Below are positions 8,775 to 18,540 of a stretch of DNA of 64,000 nt, piece by piece (the stretch's first letter is position 1; each line of letters begins with the position of its first letter). The translations under genes and the position numbers were made by a program. This stretch comes from Cyclobacteriaceae bacterium (GTDB taxonomy: Bacteria > Bacteroidota > Bacteroidia > Cytophagales > Cyclobacteriaceae). Below the pieces are notes generated by a model that had not been told where the DNA came from, ran no database searches, and was given only the letters and a program-made list of their open reading frames with translations. Location of the stretch: assembly GCA_019638395.1 (NCBI GenBank), contig JAHBTX010000001.1, positions 806,001-870,000 of the forward strand. Direction: 5' to 3'.

Positions 8775-9235
8775 TGTATTCCCATCTGAATTTCTGTGGT
8801 GTTGGCCTCCGGAAAATTAAAGTCCACATTTACATACAACTCACGATTGACTCCCACCGGTTGTAACTTTTGCTCATCTGCAACCTGCATCAACTTTTGA
8901 TAACTCATAGGAATCTCCAGCCAGTTGCCCTCATGAGTAGCTGTAAGGCATTTGAATTCACTGGTGCGTTTAAAATGAAGCCGACCATCGTAATCGGCCA
9001 ACACCTCTCCTACCGGCAAGGCAATTTCCAATGTAAACGGCTTGGCCAAATCGGTAAAGCCGATGTAATGCCAATGAACCGGACCAGTAATCGTTAGCTT
9101 GCTGAGTACCGCTTCCCTGAAAAGTTCAGGAGCTACCCAAAACAAGGTATTCAGTTTATCTACTGTTGTTTCGGTGCGATAAAATAAAAAACTGATGGGC
9201 TTGATGGTTTTAACAATAGGTGCTGATGTTTGCAT
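8771..9235 (-). CDS. GyrI-like small-molecule-binding protein
   Basis: 154 residues. A beta-alpha-beta-beta repeat with F-L-F-Y-R-T near the start, TGPVHWHYIGF in the middle and a C-terminal ELYVNVDFNF fits the GyrI-like / AraC effector-binding (SOUL-related) fold. Members bind drugs or small molecules and some sequester gyrase inhibitors. It is the first gene downstream of the two TGACA-N6-TGTCA dyads, just after the WYL regulator, so it is likely under that regulator. The ligand cannot be named. Confidence 0.65.
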   Translation of the reverse strand: MQTSAPIVKTIKPISFLFYRTETTVDKLNTLFWVAPELFREAVLSKLTITGPVHWHYIGFTDLAKPFTLEIALPVGEVLADYDGRLHFKRTSEFKCLTATHEGNWLEIPMSYQKLMQVADEQKLQPVGVNRELYVNVDFNFPEANTTEIQMGIQ

Positions 9236-9271
9236 GGCAATTAATTTTTATGCTAATCAACCTTGCTCGAA

Positions 9272-9287
9272 TGACAACCCTATGTCA
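9272..9287. promoter_or_regulatory. Operator-like dyad TGACA-N6-TGTCA (copy 1)
   Basis: Perfect inverted repeat with 6-base spacer in the promoter region of the GyrI-like gene. It matches copy 2 at 9323-9338 in sequence and spacing; the two are 51 bases apart, close to five helical turns, which suits a dimeric regulator such as the adjacent WYL protein. Confidence 0.55.
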
Positions 9288-9322
9288 CCAGAAAAAAGAA
9301 ATTTTAGTTTTTTTGAATTTAC

Positions 9323-9338
9323 TGACAGCAGTATGTCA
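9323..9338. promoter_or_regulatory. Operator-like dyad TGACA-N6-TGTCA (copy 2)
   Basis: Same arms and same spacer length as copy 1, here extended to CTGACA/TGTCAG. It lies 8 bases past the stop of the WYL regulator gene. Confidence 0.6.
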
Positions 9339-9345
9339 GGAGGGA

Positions 9346-10308
9346 TTAAGAATTAACCTTTTGAGCGTAATGCCCATATAACTCTTCCGCTAATTCGGCC
9401 ACGCGTTCGCGTAAACTATCGGGTGATTCTATTTGCACCCCTTTGCCATACATCAACAACCAGCGGGCAATAAAATCGATATTATCCATTACAAACTCGG
9501 CCCGGATACGATCACCCAAATCGGTTTGTGTAGTAGTTGAACTCAACGATCGGCCATTCAAAGCCTTTTTATCAAAAATGACTACGGCTGGTGCCAGGTT
9601 TTCATTGGCAGCATATATAGCTTTAAAGTATTCTTTGAGTGAAACGGTGTTTCGCTCGGCAAATACTTCGCCCGTATTAGTCAGATTCTTAATCCGGTCG
9701 GACCGGAAATCGCGATAGCCATTGCGCAGGCGGCACCAACCAATCAGGTGCCAAGCCAAACTGTAAAAGAAAATACCGGCTGGCTCCACCAACCGTTGCG
9801 ACACTTCACCGGCCTGATTTACATAGTCGAGCTTTAATACTTGTTTACGAGCCACGGCCCGCTGAATCTCCGTCATAAAATGATCTGGAAATGCATGATC
9901 TGTATTTTGATTGGTACGACCGCGGAAATAAACCTGAATGTTGGAATCCAAATTTTCAACACCGTCTTTATCATCATCGCTCAACACCGATTTAATTTTG
10001 TAGAGTGCGGAGCTAAAAGCCTGGCGCACCGATTTATCGGCAATCTGCTCTACTAATTTACCAGCCAGAATCATGGAGTTGGCTTCGTCCTGTGTAAACA
10101 TAACCGGAGGCAGGTGAAACCCATCCACAATAAAATAACCTTTACCAGCTTCTGAACCAATTGGCACTCCAGCTTCCATCAACGCTTTTACATCGCGGTA
10201 AACCGTGCGCAGACTCATACCAAAACGCTCGGCAATCTCTTCAGCCTTCACCACGCGTTTGGTTTGCAAGTGAATGAGAATAGCAGTAAGACGATCGATG
10301 CGGTTCAA
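9346..10308 (-). CDS. WYL domain transcriptional regulator (YafY type)
   Basis: 320 residues. An N-terminal winged helix-turn-helix (about 1-60, with EEIAERFGMSLRTVYRDVKAL as the recognition region) is followed by a WYL domain (about 140-220; LVEPAGIFFYSLAWHLIGWCRLR) and a WCX-like C-terminal extension. This family senses nucleotides or other ligands and controls adjacent stress genes. Start TTG at 10308 is the only start that keeps the whole helix-turn-helix. Two identical dyads lie just downstream, before the GyrI-like gene, so it probably controls that operon. Confidence 0.92.
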   Translation of the reverse strand: MNRIDRLTAILIHLQTKRVVKAEEIAERFGMSLRTVYRDVKALMEAGVPIGSEAGKGYFIVDGFHLPPVMFTQDEANSMILAGKLVEQIADKSVRQAFSSALYKIKSVLSDDDKDGVENLDSNIQVYFRGRTNQNTDHAFPDHFMTEIQRAVARKQVLKLDYVNQAGEVSQRLVEPAGIFFYSLAWHLIGWCRLRNGYRDFRSDRIKNLTNTGEVFAERNTVSLKEYFKAIYAANENLAPAVVIFDKKALNGRSLSSTTTQTDLGDRIRAEFVMDNIDFIARWLLMYGKGVQIESPDSLRERVAELAEELYGHYAQKVNS

Positions 10309-10318
10309 CGTGGTAAGA

Positions 10319-10909
10319 TTAATGCTTTAAAATAATATTATCTACTACGTAGATAACACCATTATTATCTTTTAAAACGTTTCTGGGGTATAAATCAGAT
10401 ACAGTGTATTCGCTGTTTGAAAAACTAGTATCGGTGATTCTTACAAAATTTAACGACTCCATAAAGTCTATTATCTCTTGTGTACTGGCTTGTATAGCTT
10501 CTTTGACTAAATCCTGTCTTAAAATCACTTCAATGTAAGGCGCCCTTTTTTTTCCATTATCAAATCCAGTAAAGCCAACCAAATCATATTGAGTCTCGGG
10601 AAACAATTGATTATGAGCTTTGACTTGATTTAGCAGGTTTGAAATCAAAAACTTTACATTGGAAAGGTCGTTAACCTTAATAACAAAATTAAGTGAAGGA
10701 TCTACCAAAATTGTACTCTCGTTACCCTTTAATCCTGTTGGATTGCCAAGTGAATAGATGTCATCTACCCACAGATTATTCGCTTTAGCAAAATCAAGAA
10801 CGTAAGAATTTTCTATTTCACGCTGTTCATGTTGAGATAGTTTTTGTCCTTTGCGTTTTCCCTCATTTGCTTCAACAATTTCTCGTAATCGGTTGGAGAT
10901 TTCTTCCAT
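10319..10909 (-). CDS. Kinase-fold protein of the polyvalent-protein (KinasePolyVal) type
   Basis: 196 residues, no signal peptide. Key kinase-like elements are visible: GNESTILVDP and FVIKVND (glycine-rich strand and the ATP-binding Lys), a hinge-like PYIEVILRQ, and SDLYPRNVL followed by VIYVVDNII, equal to the catalytic loop (D...N) and the metal-binding Asp. This matches the Ser/Thr/Tyr kinase domain found in phage and plasmid polyvalent proteins and in stand-alone accessory genes. It precedes the WYL regulator by 10 bases. Its codon use looks more AT-rich than the neighbours, suggesting recent gain. Target unknown. Confidence 0.6.
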   Translation of the reverse strand: MEEISNRLREIVEANEGKRKGQKLSQHEQREIENSYVLDFAKANNLWVDDIYSLGNPTGLKGNESTILVDPSLNFVIKVNDLSNVKFLISNLLNQVKAHNQLFPETQYDLVGFTGFDNGKKRAPYIEVILRQDLVKEAIQASTQEIIDFMESLNFVRITDTSFSNSEYTVSDLYPRNVLKDNNGVIYVVDNIILKH

Positions 10910-10957
10910 ACTTGGATTTGCTTTATTGCCGCTTCTGAATTTTTGCGATGTGCCTCA

Positions 10958-10975
10958 GATAAATAAATATTTATC
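10958..10975. promoter_or_regulatory. AT-rich perfect palindrome upstream of the kinase gene
   Basis: Arms GATAAATA and TATTTATC around AA, 48 bases before the kinase start. Could be an operator, or chance in AT-rich DNA. Confidence 0.3.
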
Positions 10976-11042
10976 ATTTTTAATACAGTTGATGATGAAT
11001 GAATAATTCGCGAAAATTAACAAACTCCAATTAAAACCTGAT

Positions 11043-12707
11043 CTACCAGAACGTATAATACAATACTGCAAGGGCAATCAATACAATTATGGCACCGATC
11101 GCAAAACCTGGCGAAGTCTTAAACATTTTTACATCCACCTCAAGTGTATTGGTTGGCCGCTTATGTGCCGGTGTTGCTAAACTAATCAGGATCATTCCGA
11201 TTACACAGATCACAAACACAAAGCCCATTCTATCCAGAAAAGGAATTTCAACAATACCAGTAGCCGGGTTTAGTGCCGCAAAACCAATTGGTTGCAAGAA
11301 TGAAACATCCACATAATCGGGCAAAATTTTAAAGATTACAGAACAGATAAATCCACCAATAATAGCAAACATGGCTGCCGCAGATGTCGTGCGTTTCCAG
11401 AAGAACCCGAAAATAAACATGGCAAAAATACCAGGCGAAACAAAGCCGGTGTACTCCTGAATAAATTCAAAACCACCTTTCTTATCAATTCCCAAAAAGG
11501 GCGCGATGATTAAAGCTAAGATCATTGAAACCACTACGGCAATCCGACCAACCCAAACCAGATTTTTCTCTGAAGCATTTTTGTTGATTGTGTTCTTATA
11601 AATATCCAACGTAAAAATGGTAGAGATACTATTGGCTTTTCCGGCAAGTGAAGCCACCACCGCAGCGGTAAGTGCTGCAAACGAAAGACCTTTCAAACCA
11701 GCCGGTAAAAGGTTAAGCAATACCGGGTACGCATTATCCTGCATTAACTCACCATCTTTCAGCATTTCAGTTTGAAACATTCCATTTTTCCAAAGTACGT
11801 AAGCTGCTATACCCGGTAGTACCACAATTACAGGCATTAACATTTTTAGATAAGCTGCAAACAAAAGTCCGTTGCGCGCAGTATTTAAATCAGCACCCAA
11901 TGCTCGTTGGGTAATGTATTGATTACAGCCCCAATAGTTCAGGTTAACAATCCACATCCCACCCAACATAATCGTAATACCAGGCAAACTGATGAAGTTT
12001 GGATTCTCTTGTGTAAATACCATGTCAAAATGGTCGGATGCTTTTTCTGTAAGCAATGAAAGTCCGTTCCATACACCGGTAGTTCCAAATTGCTCCGACA
12101 CGAGGTTAAGCGCCAGGTAAGTTGTAGCCAAACCACCGAGTATCAGGAAGAAAACCTGGATTACATCGGTGTAACCAATCACCTTCATCCCGCCAAGCGT
12201 AATGATGATGGCAAATCCCGCCAGAAACAACATGGCCAACGTAAAGTTGATACCTGATACTGTGCTGATTGCCAAGGCCCCTAAAAACAAAATGGAAGTA
12301 AGGTTTACAATAATATAAAGCGATAACCAAAAGATAGCCATGATGTTGGCCACCTGCGGATTGTACCGCTGTCTCAAAAACTGAGGCATGGTGTAAATCT
12401 TATTCTTCAGGTAAATAGGAAGGAAAAATACCCCTACAACAATTAAGGTTGCCGCAGCCATCCACTCGTAAGTAGCAATGGCAAGCCCCATACTAAATCC
12501 ATTTCCCGACATACCGATCATCTGCTCGGCCGAGATGTTGGAGGCAATCAGCGAGGCACCAATGGCCCACCAGGTAAGGGAGCCTTCGGCCAGAAAGAAA
12601 TCTTTGGAATCAGCAGTAACTTTCTTTTTTCGTTGATAAATCCAGTACCCATACCCTGCAACGATTATAAAATAAATAACAAAAACGATGTAGTCATTAA
12701 GTTCCAT
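11043..12707 (-). CDS. Sodium/solute symporter (SSS family, SGLT-like)
   Basis: 554 residues with about 14 transmembrane helices. The LTWWAIGASLIASNISAEQ segment is the unwound first core helix of the family, and the NYWGCNQYITQRALGA region resembles the SglT sugar transporters. Sodium-driven uptake of a sugar or related compound through the inner membrane is the family role; the solute cannot be told. It stands alone, with 133 bases before the kinase gene and a non-coding stretch upstream. Confidence 0.92.
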   Translation of the reverse strand: MELNDYIVFVIYFIIVAGYGYWIYQRKKKVTADSKDFFLAEGSLTWWAIGASLIASNISAEQMIGMSGNGFSMGLAIATYEWMAAATLIVVGVFFLPIYLKNKIYTMPQFLRQRYNPQVANIMAIFWLSLYIIVNLTSILFLGALAISTVSGINFTLAMLFLAGFAIIITLGGMKVIGYTDVIQVFFLILGGLATTYLALNLVSEQFGTTGVWNGLSLLTEKASDHFDMVFTQENPNFISLPGITIMLGGMWIVNLNYWGCNQYITQRALGADLNTARNGLLFAAYLKMLMPVIVVLPGIAAYVLWKNGMFQTEMLKDGELMQDNAYPVLLNLLPAGLKGLSFAALTAAVVASLAGKANSISTIFTLDIYKNTINKNASEKNLVWVGRIAVVVSMILALIIAPFLGIDKKGGFEFIQEYTGFVSPGIFAMFIFGFFWKRTTSAAAMFAIIGGFICSVIFKILPDYVDVSFLQPIGFAALNPATGIVEIPFLDRMGFVFVICVIGMILISLATPAHKRPTNTLEVDVKMFKTSPGFAIGAIIVLIALAVLYYTFW

Positions 12708-13021
12708 GAACGAGGTATAGGTTTAAGTGAATGATATGAACTTACCCCGCTGCCTTCCGCAACGGTTTTCTGAATAAAAATCAGGTTCTTTTTTGAAAGT
12801 AGCAACACTGGTGGCTTAACTACCGGTTATTATTTTTTAAATGGCTGCAACCCTTAACCCGTCTTTTGATTAACACTTGTAAGCCTTTTAGCCCGCCCGC
12901 TGGCGGACGGTTGCATAACCGAAGTGGACACAGTAGAAAATCAAAAGTTCGTAACCCGTATAAATTCAATCAATTAGGTGCTGGTATAGCCTTTGAATCT
13001 GTATGCAACAAATACCAACCT
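12708..13021. other. Intergenic region with a REP-like GC-rich hairpin
   Basis: Divergent region between the symporter and the permease. It holds an imperfect palindrome at 12893-12910 (arms CCGCCCGC and GCGGACGG) that stands out from the AT-rich surroundings. An open frame continues from 12866 into the permease gene, but its first 52 codons lack coding character, so I treat it as leader. Confidence 0.55.
12893..12910. repeat. GC-rich imperfect palindrome (REP-like)
   Basis: CCG-C-CCGC followed by TG and GCGG-A-CGG: a short hairpin with one mismatch, of the kind dispersed in Cytophagales genomes. Copy number elsewhere cannot be checked here. Confidence 0.45.
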
Positions 13022-15496
13022 ATGATCCGCAATTACGTGGTGCTCTTTCTTCGCAGTCTAAGCCGCCAAAAACTTTTTAGTATTATTAACCTGCTTGGCT
13101 TAACCGTAAGTATTTCCAGCGCGGTACTGATTTACCTGTATGTGCGGCACGAAATAAGCTACGACAGCTTTCACAACCATGCCGAACGCATTTACCGGAT
13201 TAATCAAACTTTTATCTGGGGCGAGAACGACAACAATCAGTTTTCATCTACCGGGCCAGGTGTGGCCACCGCCCTGCGGGCAGAACTTCCGGAGGCCGAG
13301 TTGCTAACCAGCATCCACACACCAGGCAATTTTATTATCAGTTATACCAATGCCAAAGGCGAAGTACTGGTATTTGAAGAAGATAAAATTCTGGCTGCCG
13401 ACACTAACTTTTTTGCCCTGTTCAACTTTCCGTTAATTCATGGCGAACCAAACCACGTATTGAAGCAAGCCAATACTATGGTGATGAGCGAATCCACAGC
13501 CAAAAAATATTTTGGTGATGAGAATCCAATCGGCAAATTAGTGCGATTGGGTACGTTCGATAATCAACAAACCTATGAAGTTACTGGCATAGCAAAAGAT
13601 ACACCCGATAATTCTTACATCGAGTTTGATGTGTTGCTATCCATGAGCAGCTTTCCAACCATTGCCCGATTACATTGGAGCTGGGTGTTTACCCAACTTG
13701 AAACCTATGTGCGCTTGCGCGAAGGAACTGATTTTGCAAACACACAAACCAAGCTGGCCACTATTCCACGCAAGTATGCAGAAGAAACGCTACAGCGTAT
13801 TATGAACGTTTCGTATGATGAATACATCAAATCCGGAAAGAAGTGGGATTTGTTTCTGCAACCGATGTTAAGCATTCATTTACCTGAACAAGTAGTTTAT
13901 AATCGGTTGAATGAACCCGGCAATAAAAAGATGGTATATGCCATGATGGGCATTGCCGTTTTTATTCTGCTGCTGGCGTGCATCAACTTTATGAATCTAT
14001 CTACAGCTCAGTTTACGCGCAGAGTTAAAGAAGCAAGCATTCGAAAAATATTGGGCTTAGGCCGAAAAGAATTAAGTCTTAACTATTTTCTGGAAGCACT
14101 CGCCTTTTGTGGCATAGCTCTGGTTACTGCGCTCGCACTTATTCAGTTGGCCATGCCTGCATTTAACATGCTAACCGGTCAACAGATTTCTTTCAATCTG
14201 TTTAGCGATGGCGGACTGGGACTTTCCATTGCTGCGCTTGTGGTTATTATGGCTATTGTGGCCAGCAGTTATCCCACTTATTTCCTTACGGGATTTCATC
14301 CGGTGGAAGGCATGAAAGGAAAACTGAAAGCCGGTACCAAGGGTAAAGCATTTCGTAATGGATTGGTTGTATTTCAATTCAGTGTATCAATTATACTAGT
14401 GGCGTGTACGGCTATTGTGTTTCAGCAATTGAATTATGTAACTGAAAAAGAACTTGGCTTCGATAAAGAAAACTTACTGGTGTTGAACCATGTAAACCTG
14501 GTTAAAGATCCGGAAACTCTTGTAAAAGCGACTGAACAGGTAAGTGGTGTTATAAATGCGAGTGTTTGTACTTCGGTACCACCACGTGTATGGGGTGGCG
14601 ATAAGTTTAGTGCCGATGGCATGAACAGCCAAACGTTTGCCCTTAACTATACCAGTGGCGATGAAGCCTTCATTCCCACTATGAGTATTAAGATGAAATA
14701 CGGTCGCAATTTTATTCCCGATAATGGTGGCGACTTTGAACGTGTTATCTTAAACGAAACGGCTGTAAAAAGGATTGGCTGGGCCGTAGATGAAACTGCC
14801 ATTGGCAAAAAGATTGAAGCACCAGGAGGCAAAATAAAATTTGAAGTGATCGGTATTATGGCCGATTTCAATTTCTGGTCGTTAGAGAGCCCGATAGAAC
14901 CCATGGCTGTATTCCATAACAAATCGGCTAACCTGTTTGGCCTGGGCAATAAAAAATACATTGTATTGCGAATTAATCCACAAGGCACTGATAGCTGGGA
15001 TAAAACATTTGCCGAATTAAGTACGCTCTGGAAAGTGCATGCTGGCGATACGCCCCTGCAATATGAATTTGTGGACGATGCCTTTGCCGAAACTTTTAAA
15101 ACGCAACAACGCTTTGGCGGCATTCTTACTGTAATGGCAACGCTTGCTATTTTAATTGCCGCATTAGGTTTACTGGGTATGATTGTTTACACATTAGAAC
15201 AACGCACCAAAGAAATCGGGATCCGGAAAGTTTCTGGTGCTAGTGTGTTGGATATACTTACCCTCATTACCCGAAATTTTACGATGCTGGTGATTATGGC
15301 TTTTATAATCGGAGCGCCAATCGCCTATTGGCTGATGGAACAATGGTTGCAGGATTTTGCCTATCGCATTACACCTTCGGTATGGATATTCTTTGGTGTA
15401 GGCCTTGGCACATTACTTATCGCGATACTGATTACCAGTTATCATTCGGTAAAAGCTGCGCTTACCAATCCGGTTAAAGTGTTGAAGGATGAGTGA
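13022..15496 (+). CDS. ABC transporter permease, FtsX/MacB type
   Basis: 824 residues from the ATG at 13022 (MIRNYVVLFLRSLSRQK, the usual start of this family; the longer frame from 12866 is rejected). Layout: first membrane helix about 20-45, MacB periplasmic domain, three-helix FtsX unit around residues 310-450, a second periplasmic domain with VFQFSVSIILVACTAIVF before it, and a second FtsX unit at the end with QRTKEIGIRKVSGAS. Such permeases work with a separate ATPase in mechanotransmission or peptide/lipoprotein export. No ATPase gene is next to it, so the partner must be elsewhere. Confidence 0.93.
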   Translation: MIRNYVVLFLRSLSRQKLFSIINLLGLTVSISSAVLIYLYVRHEISYDSFHNHAERIYRINQTFIWGENDNNQFSSTGPGVATALRAELPEAELLTSIHTPGNFIISYTNAKGEVLVFEEDKILAADTNFFALFNFPLIHGEPNHVLKQANTMVMSESTAKKYFGDENPIGKLVRLGTFDNQQTYEVTGIAKDTPDNSYIEFDVLLSMSSFPTIARLHWSWVFTQLETYVRLREGTDFANTQTKLATIPRKYAEETLQRIMNVSYDEYIKSGKKWDLFLQPMLSIHLPEQVVYNRLNEPGNKKMVYAMMGIAVFILLLACINFMNLSTAQFTRRVKEASIRKILGLGRKELSLNYFLEALAFCGIALVTALALIQLAMPAFNMLTGQQISFNLFSDGGLGLSIAALVVIMAIVASSYPTYFLTGFHPVEGMKGKLKAGTKGKAFRNGLVVFQFSVSIILVACTAIVFQQLNYVTEKELGFDKENLLVLNHVNLVKDPETLVKATEQVSGVINASVCTSVPPRVWGGDKFSADGMNSQTFALNYTSGDEAFIPTMSIKMKYGRNFIPDNGGDFERVILNETAVKRIGWAVDETAIGKKIEAPGGKIKFEVIGIMADFNFWSLESPIEPMAVFHNKSANLFGLGNKKYIVLRINPQGTDSWDKTFAELSTLWKVHAGDTPLQYEFVDDAFAETFKTQQRFGGILTVMATLAILIAALGLLGMIVYTLEQRTKEIGIRKVSGASVLDILTLITRNFTMLVIMAFIIGAPIAYWLMEQWLQDFAYRITPSVWIFFGVGLGTLLIAILITSYHSVKAALTNPVKVLKDE

Positions 15497-15545
15497 TTCA
15501 GAAAAAACAATCGCTTAATTTACTATCTTTATCGAACGGTAAGCC

Positions 15546-16100
15546 ATGCGAACACTTACAATCGATAAAACAAAAGAATGGACTATTGAAGATTATCTTC
15601 TATTAGGAGAAACCAATATGCCCTGCCAGTTGATTAACGGTGAATTAATTATGAGTCCAGCCCCAACCCCCAAGCATCAGCGTGTTGCCCGTAATATTTT
15701 TAAGGCATTTGATCAACTATTGAGCAATAAGGGTGAGGTTTTCTTTTCACCAATTGATCTCTATGTAGATAGTCGTAATGTTTTTCAACCGGATTTAATC
15801 TTTATCGCTAATCAAAATAAAAATGTTATTTCTGAGCGAGGCATTGAAGGACCTGTAGAGGTGGTTGTTGAAATTATTTCACCTTCCAACAGTTACACCG
15901 ATCGTAATCAGAAAAAAGATTTGTATTTAAAATTTAAAGTAGGTGAGTATTGGATAGTTGATCCCGGAAATAAAACCATCGAAATCTATACACCTGAAAG
16001 TGGCCCAGCTGTGCCAGCTTTTTTCGTTTCCCAAGAAGGTGAAGTAAAGTCAACCCTATATCCAGAACTGACTATTAACCTGAAACAAGTCTTTGGCTAA
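15546..16100 (+). CDS. Uma2 family endonuclease-like protein (DUF820)
   Basis: 184 residues. The PD-(D/E)XK-like core shows FQPDLIFIA and, 30 residues on, VEVVVEIISPSN, as in Uma2/DUF820, with KYWIVDP-like text (GEYWIVDPGNKTIEIY) near the end. The family is very abundant in cyanobacteria and mobile in Bacteroidota; a nuclease activity is predicted, not proven here. The 3' end overlaps the convergent YfhO gene by 26 bases. Confidence 0.9.
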   Translation: MRTLTIDKTKEWTIEDYLLLGETNMPCQLINGELIMSPAPTPKHQRVARNIFKAFDQLLSNKGEVFFSPIDLYVDSRNVFQPDLIFIANQNKNVISERGIEGPVEVVVEIISPSNSYTDRNQKKDLYLKFKVGEYWIVDPGNKTIEIYTPESGPAVPAFFVSQEGEVKSTLYPELTINLKQVFG

Positions 16101-18540
16101 CCTCTGGTCGCTTCAAACTCCAACCAACTGATCCCAGCACAACCAACAATAGCAACCACCCGGAAGCCATTGTTATTTTGTTGCCAATTGTAAAAGGTTT
16201 AGGTTCAAACTTAAACTCAATAGTGTGTTTACCTGCAGGCACTTCCAACGCACGCAACGCGTAGTTTGCCCGAAGCAATGGCACTTCATTACCATCAATA
16301 AATGCATGCCAACCTTTTGGATAATAAATTTCAGAAAATACGGCCAGCCCAGCTAAAGCTGATTCTGACTCGTACTTCAAATATGGCGGAGTGCGCTCAA
16401 CCAATTTAATATTTGCGATGGTATCGATAGTGGATTGACCGTATTCCACTTTTAAGTTTGCATTAACCACAGCAACTTCTTTGGTATTGGTAAGGCTTGT
16501 TAACCGAAGTTCTTCGGCTGGTGAGTTTGCTTTGAGTATTTCTTTCACAAACCAAGCCGGGCCATTGGCTGCCGGATTAAGAATTACGTTATCACGATCA
16601 GGCCCGTAGGTAAAGTATTTCGCGTTCAGCATATTCAGCACATGGTATTGTGCAAACTTGGGTGTACCCGCCTGAAAATCCTCAAATAGTTTTTGTGTGT
16701 CTTTGGCAATGGCTGAATCATACAGATCCTGATAGCGCCTGAGTTTGGCACCATGATACCCACCCAACGAATTATGAAAATACGAAGTACGGGCCTCGGC
16801 CATTGCACCTTGTAAATTATACACGCGGTAATAATCCTTGTCTTGCAGAATAACTTCATCGGCTGCTGTTGCAACTTGTACAATATTATCGCGCTTACGC
16901 ACGTAATTGTCTTTGGTGAAATAACGACTATTTACCAAAGCCAGATCGGCCCAGATTAAAACAATCAGTACAGCATAAATGATAGCTGGCTTCAGGAAAT
17001 TTTTGAGCAAGGCAAAAATTCCGAATGAGAAGATCAAAAACATCCACAATGCACGCCACGCGTCTGCACGTAAGAGCGCAATCCGATCTTTCTTCAAAGC
17101 AATCTTAAACCAATCGGGTAATTGATTTTCTTCTGGTTTAAGATACGAACCAAAGTTCCCGATAAAAATAAAAATAAAAATAAGACCTAATACAATTGCA
17201 AAAGGCCAGATTAACTTTTTTTGAGTGACTTTATTCCAGCCTTCGGTTAAAAGTTTTTCCAGGCCAATCAATCCCAACAAAGGCATTGAAAATAAAATGA
17301 TTACTAAAGCAAAGTTTACCGAGCGAAATTTATTGTAGCCTGGAAAATAATCGAACATAAAATAATTAAAGGTGGAGAAACTATCGCCCCAACTCAGCAT
17401 TAAACTCAATACACTTAAAGGTACCAACCACCACACATATTTTTTATCCGCGAATACAATTCCTAATATAAACAAGAAACAAACCAGCACACCGGCATAA
17501 TACGGACCAACTGTAAAATCCTGCGGCCCCCAATAGGCCGAGGTATAATTGGCTAACTGATTTGCGGTTTCATTATTTGCTGACTGTACAAGTGCTTTGT
17601 ATGATTCGCTGTTTTGATCCTGCACAAAAAACTGGCGACTGCTCCCTCCATAAAAATTAGGTAGGAACAAGGTCATGGGTTCCCAAACTCCATACTTATA
17701 GGCAAATGCATATTCTTTCGATAAACCCGAAACATCAGCATTTGTTTTTGTCGCAATCTCGGAAGGCCCACGAATAGAATAGCGTGTGTATTCACTTATC
17801 GACCAGAATTGTCCGAAGAAAGTACCCACAGCAATTACTACAGCCGGGACAAGAATTGCTAAAGTCTTGAAGAACTCTGCTATCTGCTTTGCGCGTATGG
17901 CAATTATCACTTGCATCAGGCCGTAACCCACTACAATCAACACCAGGTAATAGGTAATCTGCAAGTGATTTTCGCGCAAGTGCAGCGCCAAACCTGCTGC
18001 CGTAACACCAAACCCTAAAATGCGCTTACCGGAAAAAGCCAGATGAATACCAGCCAATACCAACGGCATGTAAGCAATAGCACCAATGCGCGCATTATGC
18101 CCGGCCGATAAGCCTATAATTACATAACTCGACAAACCAAATGCTAATGCACCCCCTATTGCCAACCACGGCCGCACCCGAAATGAAAGCAGCAAAATAT
18201 AATAGCAGATAAAGGCCAGAAAAATATGCGATACCGGATGCGGTAGAAAAAATGATAATACTTTTTTCATGCCCAGCACAATACCATCGCTCCAATTAAT
18301 ATTTACCAGGTAAGCTGGCATACCCGAAAACATAGCACCCGCCCACAACCCCTCTTCACCAGTTTTATCGCGGTAATCGCGCAGTTCTTTCGAGGAGCCG
18401 CTCCATTGTTGAATATCGCCTTGCTGAATTGATTTATTTTCAAAGAAAACAGGTCTGAAAAAAAGTATGGTTACCAACAGAAACACACACACGGCAAGTA
18501 CATGTGGCAATACGTGTTGAGAGAAATTAATTTGTCGCAT
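16075..18540 (-). CDS. YfhO family membrane protein
   Basis: 821 residues from the ATG at 18540; a TTG 14 codons upstream would add a non-hydrophobic leader and is less likely. About 12-14 membrane helices, the first at about 12-30, then a C-terminal soluble domain at about 560-780 and a last helix. Motifs such as FSGMPAY and a C-terminal YPKGWHAFIDG with PAGKHTIEFKF are typical of YfhO. In Firmicutes relatives act as glycosyltransferase-like membrane proteins that decorate teichoic acids; in Bacteroidota the substrate is unknown but probably a surface glycan. Confidence 0.92.
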   Translation of the reverse strand: MRQINFSQHVLPHVLAVCVFLLVTILFFRPVFFENKSIQQGDIQQWSGSSKELRDYRDKTGEEGLWAGAMFSGMPAYLVNINWSDGIVLGMKKVLSFFLPHPVSHIFLAFICYYILLLSFRVRPWLAIGGALAFGLSSYVIIGLSAGHNARIGAIAYMPLVLAGIHLAFSGKRILGFGVTAAGLALHLRENHLQITYYLVLIVVGYGLMQVIIAIRAKQIAEFFKTLAILVPAVVIAVGTFFGQFWSISEYTRYSIRGPSEIATKTNADVSGLSKEYAFAYKYGVWEPMTLFLPNFYGGSSRQFFVQDQNSESYKALVQSANNETANQLANYTSAYWGPQDFTVGPYYAGVLVCFLFILGIVFADKKYVWWLVPLSVLSLMLSWGDSFSTFNYFMFDYFPGYNKFRSVNFALVIILFSMPLLGLIGLEKLLTEGWNKVTQKKLIWPFAIVLGLIFIFIFIGNFGSYLKPEENQLPDWFKIALKKDRIALLRADAWRALWMFLIFSFGIFALLKNFLKPAIIYAVLIVLIWADLALVNSRYFTKDNYVRKRDNIVQVATAADEVILQDKDYYRVYNLQGAMAEARTSYFHNSLGGYHGAKLRRYQDLYDSAIAKDTQKLFEDFQAGTPKFAQYHVLNMLNAKYFTYGPDRDNVILNPAANGPAWFVKEILKANSPAEELRLTSLTNTKEVAVVNANLKVEYGQSTIDTIANIKLVERTPPYLKYESESALAGLAVFSEIYYPKGWHAFIDGNEVPLLRANYALRALEVPAGKHTIEFKFEPKPFTIGNKITMASGWLLLLVVLGSVGWSLKRPEVSQRLVSG

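Noticed and set aside
12866..13021. 52-codon N-terminal extension of the FtsX-type permease
   Set aside because: The family starts at MIRNY; the extension has no hydrophobic or conserved text and contains the REP-like hairpin.
14647..15123. 158-codon frame opposite the permease
   Set aside because: No motifs, full overlap with a well-conserved domain.
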